Shown here one piece after another: positions 17,876 to 26,378 of a stretch of DNA of 64,000 nt. Made by a program: the position numbers and the translations under genes. Source of the DNA: Tessaracoccus bendigoensis DSM 12906 (GTDB taxonomy: Bacteria; Actinomycetota; Actinomycetes; Propionibacteriales; Propionibacteriaceae); NCBI RefSeq assembly GCF_900141915.1, contig NZ_FQZG01000009.1, positions 24,113-88,112 of the forward strand. Reading direction: 5' to 3'. The notes beneath the pieces are model-generated. The model saw nothing but the letters and a program-made list of their open reading frames with translations, made no database searches and was not told where the DNA came from. Each line of letters begins with the position of its first letter. Within the stretch, counting starts at the first letter, position 1.

Positions 17876-18314
17876 GATGCAGCGAGGGGCAACTGACTAC
17901 CTTTACTTCGTGTGCGCGAGTCGGCATGGCGGCAGGGGCGATTGCACACGGCAGGCGATGCTGATCGAGCAGGTGGAACGACTCATCGAGCGCTTCTACT
18001 TGCAGGTGCAGACCGACCCGGAAACGATCGAGGCGGTCTCGGCGATGATTCCTGCTCGCTTCGACGAGATGATGGCAGAGGGTGCCGTCGGGTTGGCAGA
18101 CCCCCACACGCTGGAAGCGGGGCGTCTAACGAGTGTTTCAGCGCCCGGAAACCGCCCCGATGAAGGGCTCTCGGGCACCGTGGTTCGGAGGATTGAACAC
18201 CTTCAGACCTTTCCCAGCGCCTCTGAGGTCGACGGCCTCGTAGACGATTGTCGCAGCGGAGTGAGTGTCAACGAGTTTGCCGAAGGGTATGGCGTTCACC
18301 GGGCCACAGCGTAG
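17876..18314 (+). pseudogene. Serine recombinase remnant R1 (zinc ribbon plus HTH)
   Basis: Starts inside a large serine recombinase at the zinc-ribbon region: TDYLYFVCASRH, then GDCTRQAMLIEQVERLIERF, which leads into the coiled coil. After about 75 codons the frame jumps past the usual C-terminal region straight to a DNA-binding tail, ASEVDGLVDDCRSGVSVNEF, and stops in the middle of a helix-turn-helix at YGVHRATA. The resolvase catalytic domain is absent, so it cannot recombine. The tail is a divergent copy of the one at 24.4 kb. Confidence 0.6.
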
Positions 18315-18600
18315 GCACACCTCCCTCGCCGTGGTACTCCACGCCGTCAGGCTGGGAATCGAGGAAGCGGCAGAGGTGGTGAAGCTGCCGACCCAAGCAC
18401 CAGCTGCCGACGGTCCTGGGCGTAGTTGACCCCGACGGAACCGATGCCCGAGCCGACGAGCGACTACGGTTCCCCGTCAACTTCACTCTGGCGAGGGACC
18501 GGAGCTCGCAGAGGAGACCGTCCGTAATCAGACTCTGCGTCCTTCCGGAGCTTGTGGAGCGGTGTGCTGACGTTCGCTAGCTTGGTTGTGAGGTCCGGGA

Positions 18601-18630
18601 CAAGAAAACCCGGCCCCAGAGGGGCCGGGT
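18601..18630 (-). terminator. Rho-independent terminator, minus strand
   Basis: A 10-bp perfect stem (ACCCGGCCCC 18608-18617 with GGGGCCGGGT 18621-18630) and a three-base loop. Read on the minus strand it is followed by TTTTCTTG. This is a strong intrinsic terminator for transcription coming from higher coordinates, although no intact minus-strand gene remains directly upstream. Confidence 0.8.
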
Positions 18631-18839
18631 GCTCAAGCGTAGCAGCACGACGCCTTGGCTACCCTCTTGTGGCTTGGTGATGCGCGGCCCAATGGCCGCC
18701 GGAAGCTGGTGTGCGTACCAGTCGGAGGGCTGCATCTGGTACCACCAGTGGTTGCCTGCGCCGTCGGTGTGCTCACCGGCGAGTTTGCCAGCGCGATAGC
18801 CTTTGGTGGGGTTGACGAGGCCGACGGGCACTCGGTCTC
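18631..18839 (-). other. Unrecognised minus-strand coding remnant before the terminator
   Basis: The minus strand reads as plausible protein (VPVGLVNPTKGYRAGKL, then GEHTDGAGNHWWYQMQPSDW and AHQLPAAIGPRITKP) and then runs without a stop through the terminator stem. Its upstream end is covered by the recombinase remnant on the other strand, so the gene is cut there. I do not recognise the family. The neighbouring stretch 18315-18600 holds nothing I can support. Confidence 0.35.
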
Positions 18840-19210
18840 GTGCGAAGGAGCCGCCGAACTCGCCGACCTCGCGTCCCGGAGGACCCAACTCGGAGGCGAG
18901 CAACAGAAGCTGCTCCAGGGTCACTACGCCGGGGCGATCCCGCTCGACCTCCTCGAGTGAGAACAGGACCGGATCACCGCGCACCACGGCCACTACGCCG
19001 CTGCGCGAGAGAACCTCGACGAGTCACTGAAGTTGCTGTCCAACGCCGCCGACATCTACGAGCATGCCGACGATGCGAACCGTCGACTCCTCAACCAGGC
19101 GCTGTTCAAGATGATCTACATCGACGAGGACAACGACGTGCGCGTCGGCTACCGCAACCCATACGACGGGCTGAGCAGCCCCGTCCCGAGGACTGTCGAG
19201 ACGGCTCAAA
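18840..19210 (+). pseudogene. Serine recombinase remnant R2 (C-terminal part, nonsense codon)
   Basis: The coiled-coil and C-terminal part of a large serine recombinase: LLQGHYAGAIPLDLLE, then EQDRITAHHGHY, DIYEHADDANRRLLNQALF and KMIYIDEDNDVRVGYRNPYD. An in-frame TGA at 18958-18960 sits where the family usually has Arg, so one C-to-T change (CGA to TGA) explains it. The N-terminal catalytic and zinc-ribbon parts are missing. The remnant ends at PRTVETAQ, where a helix-turn-helix tail should begin but does not. Confidence 0.65.
19179..19210. repeat. Direct repeat, left copy (32 bp)
   Basis: CCCCGTC, two bases, then the 23-base string from 19188 to 19210 (GAGGACTGTCGAGACGGCTC plus AAA). The same arrangement recurs at 24352-24383 with only the two middle bases different. 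It codes for the junction between the recombinase body and its HTH tail. Confidence 0.8.
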
Positions 19211-19223
19211 GCCGGGCCCGTGG

Positions 19224-21385
19224 CTATCGCTTGCTGCTCGGGCGGGGGATGCGCCAGGCGAACATGACACCGGCCACGAGCAGGACGAGGAATACCGGTA
19301 CGAGTTGGCTGATCGCGGTGGTGAGGATCGCTGTGCCGATGGTCAGCAAGGAGATGACGAGCCCGGCCCCGGTGTTGGCGGCAGTGCTTTGGATCCGGTC
19401 CAGGCGAAGGCTGAGTTGATCAGGGCCTTTCGAGAGCTGGGGTCGGTCGGGCGGGACATCGTCTGGCTGTGGCGGCAGGACGATGTCGAGTCCGGGGATG
19501 CGGCGGAGTAACTCCTGTGCAAGCGATATGGCGTGGCTTCCGGCGAGGTCGACGACTCTGTCGAGGCTGATTTCGGCGAGCGCGAGGGCGGCGAGTTCGC
19601 GGAGGACGAAGGGGAGGAAGTCGACGGTTCCGCCGAGTGCGGTCACGATCTCCTGACTCTGGGCGATGGTCTTGACCGCGATGGTGAACTGCTCGCCCAG
19701 TTGCATGCCGTGATCCTGGAGGAGCGCGAGGAAGGCGCCGAGGATGGAGTCGAAGCTTTGCGCCTCGGCGTAGCGGATGTGTTGGTTCACCAGTTCGCCC
19801 ATGTCATCGCGGAACTTGCCGGCGTCCACGGGTCGGCTGTGCATGGTGAGTCGTAGTGCGAGACTGGCCAGGCTGCCTGCGTCCTTCTGCTGGATGGCGA
19901 CCAGCAATTCGACCAGGTCGAGCCGGGCGCGCAGGTTCAGCCGCCCGACCAGCCCGAGGTCGATGAGGACCAGTTCTCCCGTGGCCCGGTCGACCATGAC
20001 GTTGCCCGGATGCAGGTCGCCGTGGAAGAAGCCGTCGATGAACAGCTGCTTGACCAGCGACCGGGTGAACGCCTGTGTGAGCGCGTCGCGCTCGTCCTGG
20101 GGGAGGGCGTCGGCGTCCAGTCGGTCGACCTGGGTGCCGTCGATGTATTCCATTGTGAGCACTCGGGTACCGCTCAGTTCGCGATAGACCTTGGGCACCG
20201 GGTGCTGGGGAACGCGGCCATTGCGTCGGCGAGGCGCATCGCGTGGTAGGCCTCGTTGCGGTAGTCGAGTTCTCGGCCCACGCCTCCGGCGAACTCGTCG
20301 AGCAACGGTGCGAGGGCGAGGTCGCGGACGGTGCGACTCGCTCTGCTGGCCAGGTCCACAACATCCCGCAGGACGCCGAAGTCGGCTCGGACCATCGCAT
20401 CGATGTCCGGCCGTTGCACTTTGACCGCGACGCAGGTCCCGTCGGCGAGCGTCGCACGGTGCACCTGCGCTGTCGACGCGGCGGCGAACGCGTCCTCCTC
20501 GAAGGAGGCTAACAGTGCCTCCGGCGCGTCGCCGAGATCTGCGACGATCACCTCACGCGCCTGCGCATACGGCTCGGGCGGCACGTTGCTGTGCAGTTGT
20601 TCCAGGTCCGCCACCCACGTGGGGGGCAGGTCCTAGGGCCGGGAGAGCGCGAGCTGGCCGAGTTTGACGTAGGTGGGGCCGAGCTGTTCGAGCATCACCC
20701 GGATCTTCGCCGGGGTGGAGAGACCGTCGAGGGGGTTGGCCCCGCGGGCTGTCAACCGCCCGAGCCAGCGGCGTGGCCGTTCGATTACTGTGTTCGCCAC
20801 GGCGAACTCAAGCAGGTAGGCGCCGAGGGTATTGAGTACCTCGGACTGGCGGAGCCGCTCGCTGAACCAGCCACGCCGCAGCCCGGGCACTCGGCCGAGG
20901 AGCCGCCAGATCTCGGCGTGCGGCCGCGCGCCGTTGGGCAGGGGCCGGTTCAGCCCCAGGACGGTGGCGATCCCGAGACTGAAGATGAGGAACAGCACCA
21001 CCGTGACCGGGATGCCCCACCACGTCTGGTCCGGCGGCAGCGTGGTCAGCGGCACGAACGCGGCTGTGATGGTGAACACCACCATGTCGATCAGCACCAA
21101 GAACAGCCCGAAGGTACGCAGTACCAGACTGCCGAACACGACGATCAACGGAGCACGAACCAGCGCGCGGATCAGGCTCATGACGAGCGTGAACAGCAGC
21201 AGGTGGGGAAGCAACGACGCCGCACCCGCAAGGCTCGTCCAGACCGGCTGGCCCGTAATGGCCGCCGCACCACTGCCCAGGAGCACGATCGTGAACAACG
21301 CCAGCACCAGCGCGGCATAGTTCACGATCACCTGAACCACCGCCAATGACAGGAATGCGAGCACACTCGACAACCGACGTCCCAC
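19224..21385 (-). pseudogene. ABC1 / UbiB-AarF family atypical kinase, doubly broken
   Basis: Read across all pieces this is a full ABC1-family kinase of about 720 residues. There are several N-terminal membrane helices, then KIRVMLEQLGPTYVKLGQLA, the Ala-rich AAASTAQVHRA loop, the VAVKVQRP lysine, catalytic FFHGDLHPGNVMVD, LIDLGLVGRL, and two helices at the C-terminus. Two lesions break it. A TAG at 20633-20635 interrupts the usual SRP-DLPP stretch in frame. A one-base loss in the C run at 20207-20210 shifts the frame between MAAFP and VPKVYRELSG. GTG at 21385 has GGAG upstream and is the likely start. Such kinases support quinone or lipid homeostasis. Either lesion could be an assembly error. 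Confidence 0.75.
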
Positions 21386-21445
21386 TTCAAACTCCTTGTT
21401 CGACTGTGCTGGTCGGGCCCGGCCCTGCCCTGATGGGCGGAACAT

Positions 21446-21788
21446 CGACCTGTTGGTCCGCCGGGTCTGGCGGGCTCACAGCCTCCAGCCTGCCCGGCCG
21501 CGACCGCCCGGACATCCTCTGAAGGGAGCGTCCAGCGTCATCCATCCGCAGTACATCACCAGCCTGTCAATGGGTGGGTTTCCGGCGCGGATCAGGTCTT
21601 CTGGGTACAGAAGCCTTCGACGGACGCCTCAGCGCGCACCGAGCCTAACCAACAACAACCCAGTTGGCTGCCGCCGATGCGGCGTCCGAATACGCCGACC
21701 GGAGGGGAATGGCGCATGCAGTACGGCCCGCACGTCGGACCCGACATCACCCCACCTCGGTTAGAAGCGAGCCGAGGAGGGAGACCCC
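21446..21788. other. Non-coding gap
   Basis: About 340 bases between the broken kinase and the VapC gene. No gene, repeat or clear terminator is recognised. The open frames have no ribosome sites and unnatural composition. Confidence 0.5.
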
Positions 21789-22223
21789 TCAGGCCACAGC
21801 CCCTCGCCGAGGGTCGTCGGCAACTGGGTCGAGCACGTCGAACCCAAGGCTAACGGCGGCCCTGGCCATCTGCGCGTCATGCGTGACGATCGTGACCTTG
21901 TCCACGCCGAGCCGCAGCGCCGACGCGACATGCACTGAGTCGGCCCCGCCGAGCACGGGGTCGATCGCGATGGCCTCGTCGATCAGGTCATCCCCGACGG
22001 CGATCAGAGCGAACTCATCCAGGTACTCGTTGGCGACGTCGGTGGCCAGCCCGGCGTTCTTGACGACTCTCAGAACCTCCAGCTCGAGCATGCGTGACCC
22101 GACGAACCTGTCACCAGAGGCATAGGCGGATTCGAACCACTCCCGGGCCGCAGTGGACTTGTCTGCGATCGCTCGCAGCAGCACCGACGAGTCGACGAAC
22201 CAGGTGCGCTCAGATGAGGCCAT
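21789..22223 (-). CDS. PIN-domain toxin (VapC type)
   Basis: A 144-residue PIN-domain protein, the usual VapC length. Acidic residues typical of the nuclease site are in place: WFVDSSVLLRAI near the N-terminus, MLELEVLRVV (the conserved Glu) around residue 50, and the late GADSVHVASALRL and IVTHDAQMARAA acidic residues. It would cleave RNA when free of its antitoxin. The ATG at 22223 lies inside the end of the antitoxin gene (14-base overlap), as in most toxin-antitoxin operons; the frame opens further upstream at 22364 but out of register with the pair. Confidence 0.85.
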   Translation of the reverse strand: MASSERTWFVDSSVLLRAIADKSTAAREWFESAYASGDRFVGSRMLELEVLRVVKNAGLATDVANEYLDEFALIAVGDDLIDEAIAIDPVLGGADSVHVASALRLGVDKVTIVTHDAQMARAAVSLGFDVLDPVADDPRRGAVA

Positions 22224-22494
22224 CGAACTTGGCGCGTTCGGCGACGAGCGCAGCCTCGAGGTCTGTGCCGGTGGCGATGGTGGGGAAGCGCCGAGCCGAC
22301 CGAGGAGCGGTGCTGCGGGAAGGTCGGGCGAGCCCGGTGGCCACCAGTTCGTCGAGCGGATCACCGGAACTCTCGATCCTGGTGATGCGGTATGCGGCGT
22401 GGCCGCGGCGCATCACGATCACCTCGCCGTGGTCTGCGAGTCGCGTCGCCCGGGAGGGGTTCTGGTTCAGCTCGGTGAGCGTGATCGACGTCAT
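22210..22494 (-). CDS. Phd/YefM-type antitoxin
   Basis: A 94-residue antitoxin. MTSITLTELNQNPSRATRLA followed by VIVMRRGHAAYRI is the Phd/YefM DNA-binding fold. The C-terminal half (ATGTDLEAALVAERAKFDGL) would wrap the partner toxin. It is the first gene of the pair and overlaps the VapC start. The pairing of a Phd fold with a PIN toxin is common. It should neutralise the toxin and repress its own promoter. Confidence 0.85.
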   Translation of the reverse strand: MTSITLTELNQNPSRATRLADHGEVIVMRRGHAAYRITRIESSGDPLDELVATGLARPSRSTAPRSARRFPTIATGTDLEAALVAERAKFDGLI

Positions 22495-22501
22495 GGCCTC
22501 A

Positions 22502-22522
22502 ATTCTAGCGCTTTATCCTAGA
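22502..22522 (-). promoter_or_regulatory. Promoter and likely operator of the Phd/VapC operon
   Basis: On the minus strand TAGAAT (22507-22502) is a good -10 box. Seven bases separate it from the ATG at 22494, so the mRNA may be leaderless. An inverted repeat TCTAG (22504-22508) / CTAGA (22518-22522) overlaps the -10 and would suit autorepression by the antitoxin. Confidence 0.5.
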
Positions 22523-22676
22523 TTCGGGTCAGCGCGATTGGGCGGTCGCCTGCGAAACGCGCCTCGACCGTGGCTGGCCGACACACCAGGCAAGCTGGCC
22601 GGGCTCGTCTTGAGCCCACGACATCACTGTCGATTGGGGCCGTAGTTTGCTACAGCCACACAAAGAAGGGTGGTAA

Positions 22677-23367
22677 ATGACAGTGGCTCGCGTGATCGCT
22701 CGCTCGGTTGCTGATGTCGTCGAGCAGTTTGAGCTCGATGGCGACGTCGTCGTGACCATCGAGCGTCTGGGGTCAGTGATGCGCCAGATCGGAGTGGGTG
22801 ATGATCCTCGTCGGCTCGCCTACGAGTTGCAGCGTAGCGGCTGGTTCGGGCAGCTCCGTACACGGCATGCGTGGGAGTTTTTGCCGGGTGCTCGGGGCGG
22901 TGCATACGGCTCGGGTGACCGTTTCATTGAGTTCCGCGCTCAGCGTGCGATCCGGTCCGAGTGGCCAGGTGTTCTGGCGATGGAGTCGGCTGCTTCCGTC
23001 CTGGGGCTGGCTCAACGGATACCTGAACAGGAGGTCATGGCCTTACCCGACGATGCGGTCTTCCCGAAGGCGCTGGGCGGCGAATGGCGCCGCGTCCACG
23101 TCGAACTTGTCGACGCTACCGCGCGAGGTCGATGTCGAGAAGATCATCGGGTTGCTGGCGCCGATGAGGGCGGCAGCGCGGCAGCGCACCGCCTACTTGC
23201 TGAAGGTCGCTGGCGATTTCGAGGGTGCGCTGCGAGTCGTGGACGTTTATTCCCCGAGAAGCACAGCGTGGTTCGGACCACGGCAACAGGGCGGGCGCTA
23301 CGACTCGCTAACGAACGTGAACGATACCGCCCTCCATAGGTATCTCAGCGTCGGGAGCGGGTCATGA
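22677..23367 (+). pseudogene. AbiEi-like antitoxin gene with frameshift
   Basis: The first ~140 codons (VIARSVADVVEQFELDG, then RLAYELQRSGWFGQLRTRHA and FLPGARGGAY) look like the N-terminal winged-helix and body of an AbiEi-type antitoxin or transcriptional regulator. Near 23095-23115 the natural reading moves to another frame (TLPREVDVEKIIGLLAPM, then FEGALRVVDVYSPRSTAWFG), implying a one-base indel. The second frame ends with TGA at 23365-23367, overlapping the ATG of the toxin gene as in intact AbiE operons. Non-functional as written, unless the indel is an assembly error. Confidence 0.6.
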
Positions 23368-23630
23368 GTCGCGTCACTGAGGGCTATCTGGTTCGTCACT
23401 ATCAGGGTGCCAAAGGTGGGCGCGATGCGGCGTTGCTCGACATCGCTCAAGATCACGCACTTCATCTCCTCCATGAGGCGGGACTTTTCGATCATGGCCT
23501 CGTCTTCAAGGGAGGCACAGCGCTCCGCGAGCAAGCCGCGATCCAGGCATCCTGCGAGACCCGGCTCCTCGTCGGCCAGCAAGCCGCCGCGTTCACCGCC
23601 GGCGCGCTACCGCTCTGCCGCAAGGCGTGA
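23364..23630 (+). pseudogene. AbiEii-type nucleotidyltransferase toxin, truncated
   Basis: Starts like an AbiEii/AbiGii toxin: GYLVRHYQGAKGGRDAALLD, then HALHLLHEAGLFDHGLVFKG and GTALR, the beginning of the nucleotidyltransferase active site. Directly after GTALR (about 23526) the sequence becomes unrelated and stops 33 codons later, so the catalytic acidic residues and the whole C-terminal part are gone. Together with the frameshifted upstream gene it marks a dead type IV toxin-antitoxin/abortive-infection pair. Confidence 0.65.
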
Positions 23631-23704
23631 GACGTTCAGTCGTGTGTGACCTCCGCGGCGCTCGGCGATTGGGCGGCAACGGCGGCGCGTTCCGCAAGGG
23701 CGAT

Positions 23705-24056
23705 CTACTCAGTCCGGTTGCCCCACGGCCACAGTGAGGTGATGCCTGTCGCCTCAAGACCATCGTCGACGCGGACTCTGTTCATGTAGCTGGCGCCCAG
23801 TCGGCCCAGTTGCTCTCGCTCGCCTCTGAAGTCTCTGCTGACCCACTGTTTGCCCAGGGCTGCGTCCATCACGGAATCCAACTCGGTGTCGATCTCCTGA
23901 AGGAGCCCAATCTGAGCCTCGGGCGCGATCAGTGCCGCTCCATACCTCGCTGTGTTCCATCGGATCGTTGCGAGGTGAAGCTCATGCCAGTCGCGGTCGT
24001 TGTGATCCGTCGAGTCGACGCGCGCAACGTCAATGATCCGCCGATTCAGCTCGGCG
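23705..24056 (-). CDS. Unrecognised small protein, possibly a fragment
   Basis: About 117 codons on the minus strand have natural composition (DWHELHLATIRWNTARYGA, then LLQEIDTELDSVMDAALGKQ and YMNRVRVDDGLEATGI). The open frame begins at 24088 inside a recombinase remnant of the opposite strand, so its true start is probably lost or replaced. No domain is recognised. It may be the tail of a gene cut by the recombinase insertion. Confidence 0.3.
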
Positions 24057-24688
24057 CTGTTCAAGATGATCTTCATCGACGAGGACAACGACGTGCGTGT
24101 CGGCTACCGCAACCAGTACGAGGGCTGAGCATCCCTGACCCGTTTGGGGTATTCGCGCTTCGCGCTGCGACCCCTGCGTCGGCCTCGGGAATCCGAGCAA
24201 GCTCGTCTTCCTCTCGACCTTCCTTGGGGTGCCTGAGTAGCACGTTCGGCAACTCCGCCCCCAAGACAAAAATCCTGGTCAGCCGCCTAGACCGTGGGGT
24301 CTACGAGGTCTCCCGACGTCCCCAGGATACCGCTCCGAAGGACGATCGTGGCCCCGTCGTGAGGACTGTCGAGACGGCTCAAACTTTTCTCACCGCCTCC
24401 GAGGTGGATGCGCTCGTCGGCGACTACCTGGCCGGGATGAGCGTCAAGGCCCTCGCCGAGAGGTACGGTATCCACCGCGCCACCGTGTTCGCTCACCTAC
24501 GTCGCCGCAACGTGCCGAGCCGCCGACCAGGGCTCGGGATCGACGAGAAGGCCGAGGCCGTGCGCCTCGCACGCGCGGGCGTCTCGATGCGCGCGATCGG
24601 CCGCCGGATGGGCGTGGACCGCAAGGCCGTGCGCGCAGCACTGGTCGAGGCTGGACTCATTGCGGATGAGTCCGCCAGCAGTTCGTAG
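24057..24688 (+). pseudogene. Serine recombinase remnant R3 (C-terminal tail with HTH)
   Basis: Begins with LFKMIFIDEDNDVRVGYRNQ, the end of a serine recombinase body almost identical to remnant R2. After a frameshift near 24123 (GLSIPDPFG) it continues through a low-complexity linker to VRTVETAQTFLTASEVDAL and a two-part helix-turn-helix tail (LAERYGIHRATVFAHLRR, then MRAIGRRMGVDRKAVRAAL), ending at 24688. The catalytic domain is absent. The HTH part alone (about 24355-24688) is open and could still be translated as a DNA-binding fragment, but it has no ribosome site. Confidence 0.6.
24352..24383. repeat. Direct repeat, right copy (32 bp)
   Basis: Matches 19179-19210 at 30 of 32 positions; the last 23 bases (24361-24383) are identical. 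Together the copies bracket the 5.1-kb stretch with the broken kinase, the toxin-antitoxin genes and the unrecognised minus-strand gene. Confidence 0.8.
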
Positions 24689-24860
24689 CGCCGCTCTGGG
24701 CCGCTGATGGCGCAGAGGGTTTCGGCGGACATCGTCGCTCCCGACGTGTCTCAGCCCGGAGAGCGAGGCGTGCAGCTACCGTTGGAGACGAACGACTGCT
24801 CTCGCCAGTTCGGCACCGAGGGCGTGGATCGCCGGACGGAGCACGAGAGCAGGGCTGGAT

Positions 24861-26378
24861 ATGGCTTACGAGCAGCTACCGATAGTCGAGGTCGACCTCG
24901 AACAGCTCCTTCTCGACCTGGAGAACTACCGCATACCGACACGCCGCGACGACGAAGCAGGTGCGCTGAAGTACCTGTTTGCATCCGAGGACGTCCTCGG
25001 AGCGGCGCGCCTGATCCTCCGTGACGGCTACTTCGACAACGAAGTCCCGATCGTGACGTCGGCATCAGCGTCCGGCGGTAGCTCCCCATACACCGTGCTG
25101 GAAGGCAACCGTCGAGTTAGCGCGCTCAAGGCGCTTCAGGACCCGACGATCGTGCCCGGCCATGAGGCAGAGATTCGCGCGCTGCTGAAGCGGTACGCAG
25201 TGGAGGCGGAGAATCTCCCCGAACGAATCCGTGTCATCGTCGCTCCCGACCGGGCGACGGCTGCACCTCACGTCGCGAGGTTGCACACCGGCATCTCGAA
25301 GAGGCGCTGGAGTCGCGATCAGCAGGCAACCTTCTACTATTCGCTCGTCGACGAGCAGACCACGGTCGACGATGTGAAGGCACAGTACCCGGATGTCGAG
25401 GTTGCCAGGTTCATGCGGATGGCCGTGATGCGGCGCTTCCTCAGCGCAGCGCCATTCTCCGATCACACCCTCCGGCAGTACGCCGCAAGTGACGACCTGG
25501 CGATGTCGGCCTTCGAGTATGCCTACCGAAGCAAGGAGATTGCCTCCGCGATCGGTGTCGAGTTCGACAAGGATGGCATGCTTCTGCCGCGGGCCTCGAC
25601 GCCTGAGAAGATCGCTGTGAAGTTGACGAAGAAGAAGCTCAATGCTTTGGAGTACCTTGTCAGCGAGTTCCGTGCAGGGCGTCTCAACACTCGCTCACCA
25701 GAGTTCAAGAAGCGCAACCAGGAGTATCAGTCCCTGGTGGATCGCCTCAACGGCGTATCGACTGCGGCTCCGCCCCAACCAGCGCCGCCCACTCCTCCCG
25801 TGCAACCGACGCCATCCGGGCCGTCCCAAGGTGGCGCGTCCGGCGCGCCCGGTGGCCCCAACACTGGCGGGAGTGGTGCTGCTCCGAACCCACCCGGCCC
25901 TCCTGGCGGCACGGGCAGCCGTGGACCCAACCATCCAGACACGAAGGACACGCTTGATCTGTCGGGGCTGGACTACGAGAACGCGCCGCTGAATCTCAAG
26001 CTGCGATACTTCGAGTTGCGCAAGATCAGCCTCTCGAATCTCCCTATCGCGGCCGCGATCCTCATGCGCTCAGTATTGGAGGCCACCATCAAGGTCCATT
26101 TCGAGGGCTCTCCAACCCCCGCCACTGGACAGTTGAGCGATGTATTCAAGCGCGTGGTGCAGGCCTATGGACAAGAGAAGTCGCTCAAGTCAGGCATTAG
26201 TGCTATCCAGTCGGGTAACGCGCACAAGCACGGATCGATCCAGTGGTTCAACCTCATCGCGCACAGTGCCGATGCTTCCGTGAGTGCGGATGACGTCCGG
26301 CAGGCATGGAAGGTCGTGAACCCGCTGCTTAGGCGCTTGTTGCGCCCGCCATCGCAGACGTCGTCTGCAACGACTTGA
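24861..26378 (+). CDS. ParB/Srx-superfamily protein with long linker
   Basis: A 505-residue protein. The N-terminal ~150 residues look like a ParB/sulfiredoxin-fold domain: LLLDLENYRIPTRRDDEAGA opens it and VLEGNRRVSALKALQDP (about residues 73-89) is the ParB box. Residues 160-290 are helical with basic patches (KLTKKKLNALEYL). Residues 300-365 form a Pro/Gly linker. The C-terminal 140 residues are helical (LRYFELRKISLSNLPIAAAI, then SGNAHKHGS). Stand-alone ParB-like proteins of this shape occur in mobile elements and phage-defence islands; the activity may be DNA binding, CTPase or nuclease. The gene overlaps the convergent methylase gene by 50 bases. Confidence 0.65.
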   Translation: MAYEQLPIVEVDLEQLLLDLENYRIPTRRDDEAGALKYLFASEDVLGAARLILRDGYFDNEVPIVTSASASGGSSPYTVLEGNRRVSALKALQDPTIVPGHEAEIRALLKRYAVEAENLPERIRVIVAPDRATAAPHVARLHTGISKRRWSRDQQATFYYSLVDEQTTVDDVKAQYPDVEVARFMRMAVMRRFLSAAPFSDHTLRQYAASDDLAMSAFEYAYRSKEIASAIGVEFDKDGMLLPRASTPEKIAVKLTKKKLNALEYLVSEFRAGRLNTRSPEFKKRNQEYQSLVDRLNGVSTAAPPQPAPPTPPVQPTPSGPSQGGASGAPGGPNTGGSGAAPNPPGPPGGTGSRGPNHPDTKDTLDLSGLDYENAPLNLKLRYFELRKISLSNLPIAAAILMRSVLEATIKVHFEGSPTPATGQLSDVFKRVVQAYGQEKSLKSGISAIQSGNAHKHGSIQWFNLIAHSADASVSADDVRQAWKVVNPLLRRLLRPPSQTSSATT

